From: Terrisporobacter mayombei
GTDB lineage: Bacteria > Bacillota > Clostridia > Peptostreptococcales > Peptostreptococcaceae
Direction: 5' to 3'
Assembly (NCBI RefSeq): GCF_014333445.1
Contig: NZ_JACRYU010000018.1
Location: 1 to 64,000, forward strand
Length of the DNA stretch: 64,000 nt
This document shows, one piece after another, positions 21,135 through 29,590 of this stretch; the stretch's first letter is position 1, and every line of letters begins with the position of its first letter. A model generated the notes under the pieces. That model had not been told where the DNA came from and did no database searches. It worked only from the letters and a program-made list of their open reading frames with translations. The position numbers were made by a program, and so were the translations under genes.

Positions 21135-22427
21135 ATGGAGATACTTAGCTTAGGGGAAAAAATAAAAAAACTAAGAAAAGATCAAAATATGACGTTAAAA
21201 GAGCTGGCTGGAGATAGGATAACTGCTGCACAGATAAGTCATATTGAAAGAGACAAATCGCATACGAGTTACGAATTGTTGGAGTATTTGGCAGATAAAT
21301 TAGGAGTAAGTGTAGATTATCTATTAGAGACAAAAGAAATGCAGTCTAAAAAAATAACAGATAACCTTATTCTAAAAAGTGAAATATACATAAAGTGTGG
21401 AGAATTGGAAAAAGCCGAAAATCAGATATATGAAATAATAGAAATATGTAAGCAATTTAATTTGACTGAAAATTATGGTAAATGCAATAATTTATTAGCT
21501 TGTATTTATGTAAAAAGGGAAGATTATTCTACTGCAGTATATTATTATGAAAAAGCTTTATATTATTTTATAAAAAATGAAGATAAAGAATCTATATATG
21601 ATTGTTATGTAAATATAGGAACTATATACGATTTAGATAATTTTTATAAAGGTGCCTTAACTCACTTTATGTTTGCAAAGGAAGTTCTAGATGAAAGTAA
21701 TATCGAGGATACAGATATATATAAAGAACTTTATAGTAAAATATCTAATTGCTTTATGAAGTTAAATCGACCAAATCAAGCTTTAGAATACATAGAAAAA
21801 ATTGATAGGATAGATAATGAAGATAATCTAAAAGAAGAAGTGGATATACTTGTTTTAAAAGCTAAAAATCTGTTAAATATCGGCGATTATGCTGAATCAA
21901 AGAAATGCTTTAAAAGAGCATTAGAAATAATTGAAAAAGAAGAAAATAAAAATAGAATAGCCAAAGTATATCTTACAATAAGTAATATTTATTCTGAGAT
22001 GGGTGATTTAGATAAAAATATTGAATATTCGCAGAAAGTATATGATATTACAAAAAGAGAAGAAAATAAATATATGATGGAAAGTTTATTTAATATGATA
22101 GATTCTCATGTCCAAAAAGGAGAGTATGATAGAGCTCAGGCTTATTGTAAACTTGCTCTAGTTTCATCAATTAAAAATAAAGATAAATATTATGAATACA
22201 AATCTTTAAAATTTTACTCGGATATGTATAAAAATAAAAAAGAAATTGAAATGGCTATTGATTATTTAAATAAGTGTATACATATTGCTCAACACTTAGA
22301 GGATGAACAAATATTAGCTAGTTTATATATTGAATTAGGAAAGTTATATTCTAAAATATCAAAAGAAAAAGAGTTAGAGTGCTATCAAAAAGGCGTATTA
22401 ATTTATAAAAAGTTAAACATTATTTAA
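21135..22427 (+). CDS. XRE-type HTH regulator with TPR repeats
   Basis: About 430 residues. Residues 5-65 form a Cro/CI-type helix-turn-helix (GEKIKKLRKDQNMTLKELAG, then ITAAQISHIERDKSHTSYE). From about residue 75 the protein is a chain of tetratricopeptide repeats, such as AVYYYEKALYYFIKNEDKES and ESKKCFKRALEIIEKEENK. The layout recalls Rap/PlcR/Rgg (RRNPP) peptide-sensing regulators, but no small peptide gene follows within sight, so peptide binding is speculation. ATG 21135 is preferred to GTG 21123, which overlaps the ribosome site. Confidence 0.8.
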   Translation: MEILSLGEKIKKLRKDQNMTLKELAGDRITAAQISHIERDKSHTSYELLEYLADKLGVSVDYLLETKEMQSKKITDNLILKSEIYIKCGELEKAENQIYEIIEICKQFNLTENYGKCNNLLACIYVKREDYSTAVYYYEKALYYFIKNEDKESIYDCYVNIGTIYDLDNFYKGALTHFMFAKEVLDESNIEDTDIYKELYSKISNCFMKLNRPNQALEYIEKIDRIDNEDNLKEEVDILVLKAKNLLNIGDYAESKKCFKRALEIIEKEENKNRIAKVYLTISNIYSEMGDLDKNIEYSQKVYDITKREENKYMMESLFNMIDSHVQKGEYDRAQAYCKLALVSSIKNKDKYYEYKSLKFYSDMYKNKKEIEMAIDYLNKCIHIAQHLEDEQILASLYIELGKLYSKISKEKELECYQKGVLIYKKLNII

Positions 22428-22798
22428 AAAGCTAATAAAAGATAATTTTTCAATAATAAATATGGAGTAAATTATGTCATCGAAAATATTACCAAAAATT
22501 GACACAAATAAATTGATAACAAATTTACTTTTATATTATCAGTTGATATAATTATAGTAAGAAAGTGATTTCTTACTATAATTATATATTAAACAAAATA
22601 CTTTGTATTTTAGATTAGCAATAATAAGATTAAGTAGTTTTTATTAAATTTATAATGTACATAAAAATTTATAGTACATCTATTAGATTTTTAATGGAAA
22701 ATCTAGGAGAAATGATATTAATAATATTGGGGGAATATATAATATCATATAAGATTTAACGAGTGAAAAATTAAGATTAGCTAGGAGGTTGATTATTT
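22428..22798. other. Intergenic region with a 15-bp perfect inverted repeat
   Basis: AATTATAGTAAGAAA (22550-22564) and TTTCTTACTATAATT (22569-22583) pair perfectly around GTGA. A second hairpin (AGATTTT/AAAATCT) lies near 22685 and TGATATTA/TAATATCA flank the stretch 22711-22750. I see no open gene and no known riboswitch. It probably holds the end of the TPR regulator transcript and the promoter and leader of the DUF951 gene. Confidence 0.6.
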
Positions 22799-22984
22799 AT
22801 GCCGATGGACCTTAACTTAGGTGATATAGTAGAATTAAAAAAACAACATGCTTGCGGATGTAAGGAATTTGAGATAATAAGGGTAGGTATGGATATAAAA
22901 ATCAAATGTACTCAATGTAAAAGATTGATTATGCTAGATAGACCAACCTTAGAAAAAAGAATAAAGAAAATAGTTTCTAAATAG
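22799..22984 (+). CDS. DUF951 family small protein
   Basis: A 61-residue protein starting MPMDLNLGDIVELKKQHACG with four cysteines in two pairs (CGC and CTQC), which suggests a small metal-binding or nucleic-acid-binding fold. It fits the DUF951 family, common near parB and rpsF in Firmicutes; the role is unknown. A GGAGG site precedes the ATG. Confidence 0.85.
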   Translation: MPMDLNLGDIVELKKQHACGCKEFEIIRVGMDIKIKCTQCKRLIMLDRPTLEKRIKKIVSK

Positions 22985-23071
22985 CAATTGCTTTAGTTAA
23001 GCAGTGATTAGGGGACCTAATTAAAAATTTATATATATAAAGGTTAGGTAATTTATAGGGGGTGCTTTAAC

Positions 23072-24277
23072 ATGGCAGTAAGATTTGCAAACAGAATGGG
23101 AAAGGTAGAAGGTTCAGCTATTCGTGAGTTATTGAAGCTTACAGCTAGGCCAGAAGTAATTTCATTCGCAGGAGGTATGCCTGCACCAGAATTATTCCCA
23201 GTTGAAGAAATGAAGAAAGTTTCAGTTGCAGTATTAGAAGAGCAAGGCAGAGTAGCATTGCAATATACTACTACTGAAGGTTATCTTCCATTAAGACAAA
23301 AAATAGCAGACAGAATGAACAAAACACTTAAAACAAATGTGGGACCAGATGATATTTTAATGACTAGTGGATCTCAACAAGGTCTTGATTTTTCTGGTAA
23401 AGTATTTATAGACAAAGATGATGTAATTCTTTGTGAAAGTCCATCATATATGGGAGCTTTAAATGCTATGAAGGCATATGAGCCACAATTTATTGAAATT
23501 GAAACAGATAATGATGGAATGAAAATGGAGGATTTAGAAAGAGTATTATCTTCAAATGATAAGGTTAAACTTATTTATGTAATACCAGATTTCCAAAATC
23601 CATCAGGAAGAACTTGGCCTTTAGAAAGACGTATTAAGTTTATGGAAATAATAAACAAATATGAAATACCTGTAGTAGAAGACAATCCATATGGAGAGTT
23701 AAGATTTGATGGAGAAAGTTTACCATCATTAAAATCATTAGATACTAAGGGGTTAGTAATTTATCTTGGTACTTTTTCAAAAATATTCTGTCCTGGATAC
23801 AGATTAGGATGGACTTGTGCAGCACCTAAAATATTAGAAAAATTTAATATTTGTAAGCAAGGAGCTGACTTACAAGCATCTACAATAAGTCAAATGGAAG
23901 TTAATAAATTCATGGAAATGTATGACTTAGATGCTCATGTTGAGAAAATTAAAGCATGCTATGTGAAACGTAGAGATTTAATGATAAAAACTATGGAAGA
24001 AGAATTCCCAGAAAGTGTTGAATTTACACGTCCTCAAGGAGGATTGTTTACTTGGGTTACATTACCAGAAGGTATTGATGCTGGGGTAATGGCTAAGAAA
24101 TGTTTAGAAAAGAATGTTGCTTATGTTCCAGGTGCTTCTTTCTATCCGAATGGAGGAGTTGTAAATACTTGTAGACTTAACTATTCAAATATGCCTGAAG
24201 ATAAAATAGTAGAAGGTATTAAGAGAATGGGAGAAGTTTTAAGATCTGAATTATCTTCTGTATCAACTGAAAAATAG
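23072..24277 (+). CDS. PLP-dependent aminotransferase, 2-aminoadipate/aromatic type
   Basis: A 401-residue fold type I aminotransferase. The PLP lysine lies in LGTFSKIFCPGYRLGW, and the YVIPDFQNPSGRTW and EDNPYGELRF blocks match the MocR-associated/LysN (AraT class I) subgroup. It lacks a GntR DNA-binding domain, so it is an enzyme and not a MocR regulator. The substrate cannot be told from sequence alone; 2-aminoadipate, aromatic or branched amino acids are possible. A GGGGGTG site precedes the ATG and a strong terminator follows. Confidence 0.88.
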   Translation: MAVRFANRMGKVEGSAIRELLKLTARPEVISFAGGMPAPELFPVEEMKKVSVAVLEEQGRVALQYTTTEGYLPLRQKIADRMNKTLKTNVGPDDILMTSGSQQGLDFSGKVFIDKDDVILCESPSYMGALNAMKAYEPQFIEIETDNDGMKMEDLERVLSSNDKVKLIYVIPDFQNPSGRTWPLERRIKFMEIINKYEIPVVEDNPYGELRFDGESLPSLKSLDTKGLVIYLGTFSKIFCPGYRLGWTCAAPKILEKFNICKQGADLQASTISQMEVNKFMEMYDLDAHVEKIKACYVKRRDLMIKTMEEEFPESVEFTRPQGGLFTWVTLPEGIDAGVMAKKCLEKNVAYVPGASFYPNGGVVNTCRLNYSNMPEDKIVEGIKRMGEVLRSELSSVSTEK

Positions 24278-24340
24278 TCTTGAACTAAATATAAGTTAAG
24301 CTATAAACATTTATAAAAAATATAAGTAATGATTATAATA

Positions 24341-24373
24341 AAAGCAGATAAAGTGATACTTTATCTGCTTTTT
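24341..24373 (+). terminator. Terminator after the aminotransferase gene
   Basis: AAAGCAGATAAAGT and ACTTTATCTGCTTT form a perfect 14-bp stem with a GAT loop, followed by TT then AATT. Confidence 0.88.
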
Positions 24374-24379
24374 AATTAA

Positions 24380-24407
24380 AAATGGATAGCTATTAAGCTA
24401 TCCATTT
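24380..24407 (-). terminator. Second perfect hairpin, T run on the minus strand
   Basis: AAATGGATAGCT and AGCTATCCATTT form a perfect 12-bp stem around ATTA. The T run lies on the minus strand (TTTTT then AATTA), so it may stop leftward transcription, or act together with the first hairpin. Confidence 0.6.
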
Positions 24408-24572
24408 GGGAGATTGGGATGAAATATATTTAAGTTATGGGGGCTATATATTTATATTATTTATCATTGAAATTAAAAATATACATTACTTGTATAAATT
24501 AAATAAAATAATGACATAAATATAAAGTGAAATATAATTAAACTATATCATTTAAAATTAGAGATAAATAAA

Positions 24573-24601
24573 TTGACATAGTTTGCTATAAGTGATAAAA
24601 T
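24573..24601 (+). promoter_or_regulatory. SigA-type promoter of rpsF-ssb-rpsR
   Basis: TTGACA (24573-24578), 17-bp spacer, TAAAAT (24596-24601). Start of transcription would be near 24608, leaving a leader of about 70 bases. Confidence 0.8.
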
Positions 24602-24607
24602 ACATGA

Positions 24608-24677
24608 GTATGAGAATTTATTCTCATTTCTCTGCTCTGAAAAGAGGAGCCGTTAAGTCCAAAGGGAGGTGAAATTA
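24608..24677 (+). promoter_or_regulatory. Structured rpsF leader, probable S6:S18 binding autoregulatory element
   Basis: The leader has a hairpin TGAGAAT/ATTCTCA (24609-24624) and a second element GCTCTGAAAAGAGGAGCCG followed by TTAAG and the ribosome site. The hairpin plus exposed CCG just upstream of rpsF resembles the S6:S18 mRNA motif known from many bacteria, by which the protein pair represses its own operon. Recognition is by eye only. Confidence 0.5.
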
Positions 24678-24956
24678 ATGAAAAATTATGAATTAGTTTA
24701 CGTTGTAAGACCAAACGCTGAAGACGAAGTTAAAGAAGCTGTATTAAACAAAGTACAAGAAGTAATCTCAGCTAACGGTGAAGTTGAAAAAGTTGACACT
24801 TGGGGAAACAAAAAATTAGCTTACTCAATAGCTAAATTTACTGAAGGTTTCTATGTGTTAGTAAACTTCAAAGCTTCTGCTGATCTTCCAAAAGAATTAG
24901 ACAGAAACTTAAAAATAAACGAAAACGTAATAAGACATATGATAGTTGTTGCTTAA
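24678..24956 (+). CDS. rpsF: Ribosomal protein bS6
   Basis: A 92-residue S6: MKNYELVYVVRPNAEDEVK at the start, WGNKKLAYSIAKFTEGFYVL in the centre and NVIRHMIVVA at the end. The ATG at 24678 lies eight bases after GGAGG; an in-frame GTG at 24669 is part of that ribosome site. First gene of rpsF-ssb-rpsR. Confidence 0.97.
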   Translation: MKNYELVYVVRPNAEDEVKEAVLNKVQEVISANGEVEKVDTWGNKKLAYSIAKFTEGFYVLVNFKASADLPKELDRNLKINENVIRHMIVVA

Positions 24957-25000
24957 TTAGCAATTAACTAGTTTTATTATTGAATTAGGATGGTGGTTTT

Positions 25001-25453
25001 ATGAACCATGTAGTATTAGTTGGTAGACTGACTAAAGATCCAGAATTAAGATATATACCTGGAAGTGGAACTCCTGTTGCCAACTTCACTTTAGCTATCG
25101 ATAGAGATTTTGCTAAAAAAGACGGGACTAGAGATACAGATTTTATTCCTGTAGAAGTTATGGGTAAACCAGCTGACTTTTGTGCTAATTACATCTCAAA
25201 AGGAAGATTAGTTGCAGTTCAAGGAACTTTAAGAGTTGATAGATATCAAACTCAATCTGGAGAAAATAGAACTTTTACTAAAGTTAGTGCTAGATCAGTA
25301 CAAGCTTTAGAGAGCAATAGAAATAGATCTGAAAACCCATACGGAGAAGGTCATCAAGGTTCACAACCGACTTTTGAACCTAACTTCGAGGCACCACAAG
25401 GATTAGATCCTAATGGTTTCCAAGCAATAGATGATGACGAAATACCATTTTAG
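25001..25453 (+). CDS. ssb: Single-stranded DNA-binding protein
   Basis: A 150-residue SSB with the OB fold ([18 protein letters not shown], then FTLAIDRDF) and a flexible linker ending in the acidic tip DDDEIPF, which recruits replication and repair proteins. Between rpsF and rpsR, the standard Firmicutes arrangement. Confidence 0.97.
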   Translation: MNHVVLVGRLTKDPELRYIPGSGTPVANFTLAIDRDFAKKDGTRDTDFIPVEVMGKPADFCANYISKGRLVAVQGTLRVDRYQTQSGENRTFTKVSARSVQALESNRNRSENPYGEGHQGSQPTFEPNFEAPQGLDPNGFQAIDDDEIPF

Positions 25454-25470
25454 AAAAGGAGGCGACTTCA

Positions 25471-25698
25471 ATGATAAACAAAAAAAGACGTAGAAAAAGA
25501 AAAGTTTGTCAATTCTGTGCTTCTAAAGATGCTAGAATAGACTACAAAAATACTCAAAGATTACAAAAATATGTAACTGAAAGAGGTAAAATATTACCAA
25601 GAAGAATATCAGGAACATGTGCTAAACATCAAAGAGAATTAACAGTAGCAATAAAAAGAGCTAGAAATATAGCACTTTTACCATATACATTAGACTAA
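25471..25698 (+). CDS. rpsR: Ribosomal protein bS18
   Basis: A 75-residue basic protein with the S18 core [20 protein letters not shown] and [20 protein letters not shown]. Two cysteines near the start (CQFC) form a half zinc-ribbon, as in C+ forms of S18. Partner of S6; last gene of the operon. Confidence 0.97.
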   Translation: MINKKRRRKRKVCQFCASKDARIDYKNTQRLQKYVTERGKILPRRISGTCAKHQRELTVAIKRARNIALLPYTLD

Positions 25699-25702
25699 TA
25701 AT

Positions 25703-25742
25703 AAAGCCTTTCATTGAACTAATTCAATGCGAGGCTTTTTTT
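25703..25742 (+). terminator. Terminator after rpsR
   Basis: AAAGCCT...ATTGAA pairs with TTCAAT...AGGCTTT, followed by a T run of seven. Confidence 0.85.
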
Positions 25743-25752
25743 ATACTTAAAT

Positions 25753-25776
25753 ACGGGCCATAGGGGCTCGTTTTTT
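25753..25776 (+). terminator. Second terminator in tandem
   Basis: ACGGGCC and GGCTCGT pair (one G-T) and are followed by TTTTT. It directly follows the first terminator. Confidence 0.7.
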
Positions 25777-25835
25777 AGTTGTTTTATATCCTAAGAATTA
25801 TGATATAATGTTTATATATTGAGGAGGGATCGATT

Positions 25836-26156
25836 GTGAGAATAGAAAGAGGTTCTGATATTACTAAGAATGTTAAAATAATAGAATGGATAAAAAATGA
25901 AATACTAATGAATGTTAGTGATTTGTTTAATCTGTTATTCAAGGGAGTGAAATCTATTGATGATTCACTTCAAAATTCAATAGCTAATATAATTATGCTT
26001 TCATATCTCTTAGGAAAGAGATTAGGAATTAGTTTTGAGGATATAGATTATAAAATAAAAGAAAAAGCAAAACAAGGAATTAAGGACGAGCATAGTATAG
26101 AGACTTGGTTTGGTGATTTATCGAATTTGGAAAAACATATTGACAATAGGGAGTGA
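25836..26156 (+). CDS. MazG-like family protein
   Basis: A 106-residue all-helical protein. The layout (WIKNEILMNVSDLFNLLFKG, then ANIIMLSYLLGKRLGISFED) fits the short MazG-like family of clostridia, distant from the NTP pyrophosphohydrolase MazG. The full set of MazG metal ligands (EExxE) is not visible, so enzyme activity is doubtful. Start is GTG after GGAGGG. It precedes the yybS-gdpP-rplI-dnaB group. Confidence 0.7.
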   Translation: MRIERGSDITKNVKIIEWIKNEILMNVSDLFNLLFKGVKSIDDSLQNSIANIIMLSYLLGKRLGISFEDIDYKIKEKAKQGIKDEHSIETWFGDLSNLEKHIDNRE

Positions 26157-26162
26157 TATAAA

Positions 26163-27113
26163 TTGAATAGAGATTTAAGGCTATCAAAGGTATTACCGAT
26201 AGTCATTTTAGCTATAATATTAATATTAGTAAGCCTACATGTCCCACAATTAAGTTTACTTTTATTATTAGTACCTGTACCCTTTGCTTTAATTGGTACA
26301 CTAACCAATATAAAGAACAATATAATAATACTAATATTAACTTGTGTGGTATCAATATTTTTTGTGAAGCCTATATATATTGCAGATGTATTTATAAATA
26401 GTATTATACCAGGAATGCTTATTGGTATGGTAGCTAAGAAAGTTTTAAAAAATCAAGATAGTAATAAATATGAGCCAATATTTGCGGGGTCATTAATTTT
26501 TATACTTTCCATAGCGATACATTATTTTATATCGAAATATACATTTAATATAGATTTATTAGAAGAAATACTAGGCATATTTAATACAAGTTTAGAAGAT
26601 CAAAAGAGTTTGATAGAAGCAGCTACAGACATTGAAATTTTTAATACACAAAATATAATGGATACCTTTAGAAATTTAATTCCTTCAATGTTATTTTTTA
26701 GAGGTATGATTTTATCCATAGTTATATATTTAGTTGAAGTATTTGCTCTAAGAAAAATGAAATATGGAAATTTATCAGATATAAAGTTTAGATATTTTTA
26801 TTTACCGGGAAATGCTATAATGATTTCATTTATACTATATTTATTAATGATTCTTTTATCATCGATGAAAACACCACTGTATACAGAAGCAATTTTTCTT
26901 AACTTACAAGTAGTGTTTAACTTTATGTTTATAATACAAGGACTTTCTGTTTGTACTTATTTTGTAAAAAAATGGCTTTCACAAGGAACAGGAAAAAAAG
27001 TATTAATAGGAGTTTTATGTGTGGGAATATTTGGTGTAACAGGTATATCGTTTATAGGAATGGTAGATAGTATATTAGACTTCAGAAATGTAAGGGTTTG
27101 TAAATCTATATAG
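26163..27113 (+). CDS. yybS: YybS family membrane protein (DUF2232)
   Basis: A 316-residue integral membrane protein with about eight hydrophobic segments. Position directly before gdpP and rplI matches yybS of Bacillus, a DUF2232 protein with an S-component-like fold and unknown substrate. It starts with TTG, six bases after the previous gene, and gdpP begins 11 bases after its end. The link with c-di-AMP turnover is only by context. Confidence 0.8.
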   Translation: MNRDLRLSKVLPIVILAIILILVSLHVPQLSLLLLLVPVPFALIGTLTNIKNNIIILILTCVVSIFFVKPIYIADVFINSIIPGMLIGMVAKKVLKNQDSNKYEPIFAGSLIFILSIAIHYFISKYTFNIDLLEEILGIFNTSLEDQKSLIEAATDIEIFNTQNIMDTFRNLIPSMLFFRGMILSIVIYLVEVFALRKMKYGNLSDIKFRYFYLPGNAIMISFILYLLMILLSSMKTPLYTEAIFLNLQVVFNFMFIIQGLSVCTYFVKKWLSQGTGKKVLIGVLCVGIFGVTGISFIGMVDSILDFRNVRVCKSI

Positions 27114-27123
27114 GAGGATAGAA

Positions 27124-29118
27124 ATGAAGAATAAACCAAGCTTTAAAATAAATATGCCAGAAATAAATATATATATATTAATTATTGGAATAATGAGTTT
27201 AGTTCTCCTTTTCTATAATTTATATATAGGATGCTTATTTTTCTTTGGGTTTATTTATATAGTATTCCATAACTGGAGGATTGCTAATTTTAGAAAAAGA
27301 GAATGGAATAGATACATTCAAAATTTATCTTTGGATATGGACGAAACGACTAAAAAGGCTATAATGAATCTTCCTATACCACTATGTATTCTTGAGTTTG
27401 ATGGTAATATATCATGGTATAATAATAAATTCTATGAGATGACTGGTTCATCTGATTTATTAGGTGAAAATATAGATAATATAATAAAAAATCTTAACTT
27501 AAGAAAAGTTTTGAATGAAAATAAAGAGATGTATACTGATGTAAATTATAATGATAGAGAGTATACAGTTATTTACAATGTAATAAAAAATGAACAAAAT
27601 AAGCAGGTAAAGTATTTAATGATGCTTTATTGGATGGATAAAACAGAGTATTTATCTCTTAGTAAAAAGTATGAAGAAGAAAAGAATATTATCATGCTCA
27701 TGCAGGTTGATGGATATGATGAAGTACTAAAAAGTACAAATGAAGAAAAAAGATCTCTAATATCTGTTGATTTAGAAAGAATTTTATCTGGTCTGGAAAC
27801 ATCTCTACATGCTGCTGTAAAAAGAACGGCTAAGGATAAGTATATAGTTATTACCAATAAAATAGGTTTATCAAAGTTACAAGAAAATAAATTCACAATA
27901 TTAGATGTAGTAAGAGATATTGATTATGGAAATACATTACCCGTTACTATAAGTATAGGAGTTGGAAGAGATGGAGAATCAATCTATGAAAATTTCCAAT
28001 TAGCAACGGGTGCTCTTGATTTAGCATTAGGTAGAGGTGGAGATCAAGCTATTGTAAAAACTAAAGATAAATTTGAGTTTTATGGTGGTAAATCTAAAGC
28101 AGTTGAAAAGACTACAAAGGTTAAATCTAGATTAATAGGCCATGCATTAAAGGAGTTAGTGTCTCAAAGTAATACAATTTATATAATGGGTCATAAATAT
28201 CCGGATTTAGATGCAATGGGATCAGCAGTAGGTATATATGACATATGTAAATCTTTAAAAAAAGAAACACATATTGTATTAGATTCAGTTAATGAATCTA
28301 TAGATGAATTTGTTAGCAGACTTAGTAAAAATGAGTACTATAAAGATTTATTCATTAGCACTGATGAAGCAATTAAAACCTGTACAAGAGATACATTAGT
28401 TATTGTTGTTGATACACATAGGCCAAGCTACACAGAATGTGAAGAATTATTGAGCATAAGTAAAAAAATAGCTGTAATAGATCATCATAGAAAGGGTGTT
28501 GAATCAATACAAGAAACAGTTTTATCATTCCACGAAATATATGTGTCATCTACTTGTGAGATGGTAACAGAAGTTGTTCAATATTTAGAGGATGATGTAA
28601 AGATTAATAAGCTTACTGCAGAGGGATTGCTTGCTGGAATTAACTTAGATACAAAATTCTTTGCTTTTAAAACAGGAGTTAGAACTTTTGAAGCAGCGTC
28701 TTATTTAAGAAAAGCTGGAGCTGACACAACAGAAGTTAAGAAATTATTTAGGACAAATGTAGAAGATTTTAAGGCAAAGGCAGAAATTATATCAAATACT
28801 AAAATAATAGATGATAGAATATGTATTTCTTATGCTAGAACACATACCGATAATATGAATGTTGTGATTGCTCAAGCAGCAGACGAGCTGTTAACAGTGA
28901 AAAAGATAGAGGCCTCATTTATATTAGGAGAAAAGAATGGTACTATTTTTATAAGTGCAAGGTCATTAGGTAAAATAAATGTACATGTTCTAATGGAAAA
29001 AATAGGTGGAGGTGGACATATGGATATTGCAGGAGCGCAATTAGAAGGTATGTCTATTGGAGAGGCTTATACTATAGTCCATAGAATAATTGAAGAGTAC
29101 TTAAGGGAGGAAGAATAA
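27124..29118 (+). CDS. gdpP: Cyclic-di-AMP phosphodiesterase GdpP
   Basis: A 664-residue protein: two N-terminal membrane segments (about residues 10-50), a PAS-like domain, a degenerate GGDEF domain (the active-site GGDEF motif is absent) and a DHH-DHHA1 module. The DHH ligands are seen in GHKYPDLDAMGSAVG (the usual Asn is Tyr here), VVDTHRPSYTE and IDHHRKG; DHHA1 ends with GGGGHMDIAGAQ. It degrades c-di-AMP and so affects potassium and cell wall balance. Its stop touches the rplI start. Confidence 0.95.
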   Translation: MKNKPSFKINMPEINIYILIIGIMSLVLLFYNLYIGCLFFFGFIYIVFHNWRIANFRKREWNRYIQNLSLDMDETTKKAIMNLPIPLCILEFDGNISWYNNKFYEMTGSSDLLGENIDNIIKNLNLRKVLNENKEMYTDVNYNDREYTVIYNVIKNEQNKQVKYLMMLYWMDKTEYLSLSKKYEEEKNIIMLMQVDGYDEVLKSTNEEKRSLISVDLERILSGLETSLHAAVKRTAKDKYIVITNKIGLSKLQENKFTILDVVRDIDYGNTLPVTISIGVGRDGESIYENFQLATGALDLALGRGGDQAIVKTKDKFEFYGGKSKAVEKTTKVKSRLIGHALKELVSQSNTIYIMGHKYPDLDAMGSAVGIYDICKSLKKETHIVLDSVNESIDEFVSRLSKNEYYKDLFISTDEAIKTCTRDTLVIVVDTHRPSYTECEELLSISKKIAVIDHHRKGVESIQETVLSFHEIYVSSTCEMVTEVVQYLEDDVKINKLTAEGLLAGINLDTKFFAFKTGVRTFEAASYLRKAGADTTEVKKLFRTNVEDFKAKAEIISNTKIIDDRICISYARTHTDNMNVVIAQAADELLTVKKIEASFILGEKNGTIFISARSLGKINVHVLMEKIGGGGHMDIAGAQLEGMSIGEAYTIVHRIIEEYLREEE

Positions 29119-29568
29119 ATGAAAGTAATATTATTAAAAGATGTTAAAGGAACAGGAAAAAAAGGAGAAGTTAAAGAAGTAAGTGATGGATATGCAAGAA
29201 ACTTCTTATTACCTAAAAAAATGGCAGTAGTTGCTGATCAAACAAATGTAAAAGAATTAAATGAAAAAAATAAATCTAAAGAAATAAAAGCTCAAAAAGA
29301 ATATGAAGAAGCTGTTGAATTAGGAAAGAAAATGGAAGAGATGGCGATAACTATTTACTCAAAAGCTGGTGATGGTGGTAGATTATTTGGTTCAATAACT
29401 TCTAAAGATATAGCAGAGCAATTAAAGAAACAACATAGTATAGAAGTTGATAAAAGAAAAATAAGTTTAGATGAACCAATCAGAGTATTAGGATCAAGAT
29501 TTGTTGAAATTAAAATACATCAAAAGGTTACAACTAAAATAAGAGTAGACGTAAGAGAAAAACAATAA
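29119..29568 (+). CDS. rplI: Ribosomal protein bL9
   Basis: A 149-residue L9: N-terminal domain [20 protein letters not shown] with the [14 protein letters not shown] motif, a long connecting helix, and the C-terminal domain beginning [16 protein letters not shown]. It sits immediately after gdpP and before dnaB, as in Bacillus. Confidence 0.97.
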   Translation: MKVILLKDVKGTGKKGEVKEVSDGYARNFLLPKKMAVVADQTNVKELNEKNKSKEIKAQKEYEEAVELGKKMEEMAITIYSKAGDGGRLFGSITSKDIAEQLKKQHSIEVDKRKISLDEPIRVLGSRFVEIKIHQKVTTKIRVDVREKQ

Positions 29569-29590
29569 GCACTAGTTTGAGGTGATAATA

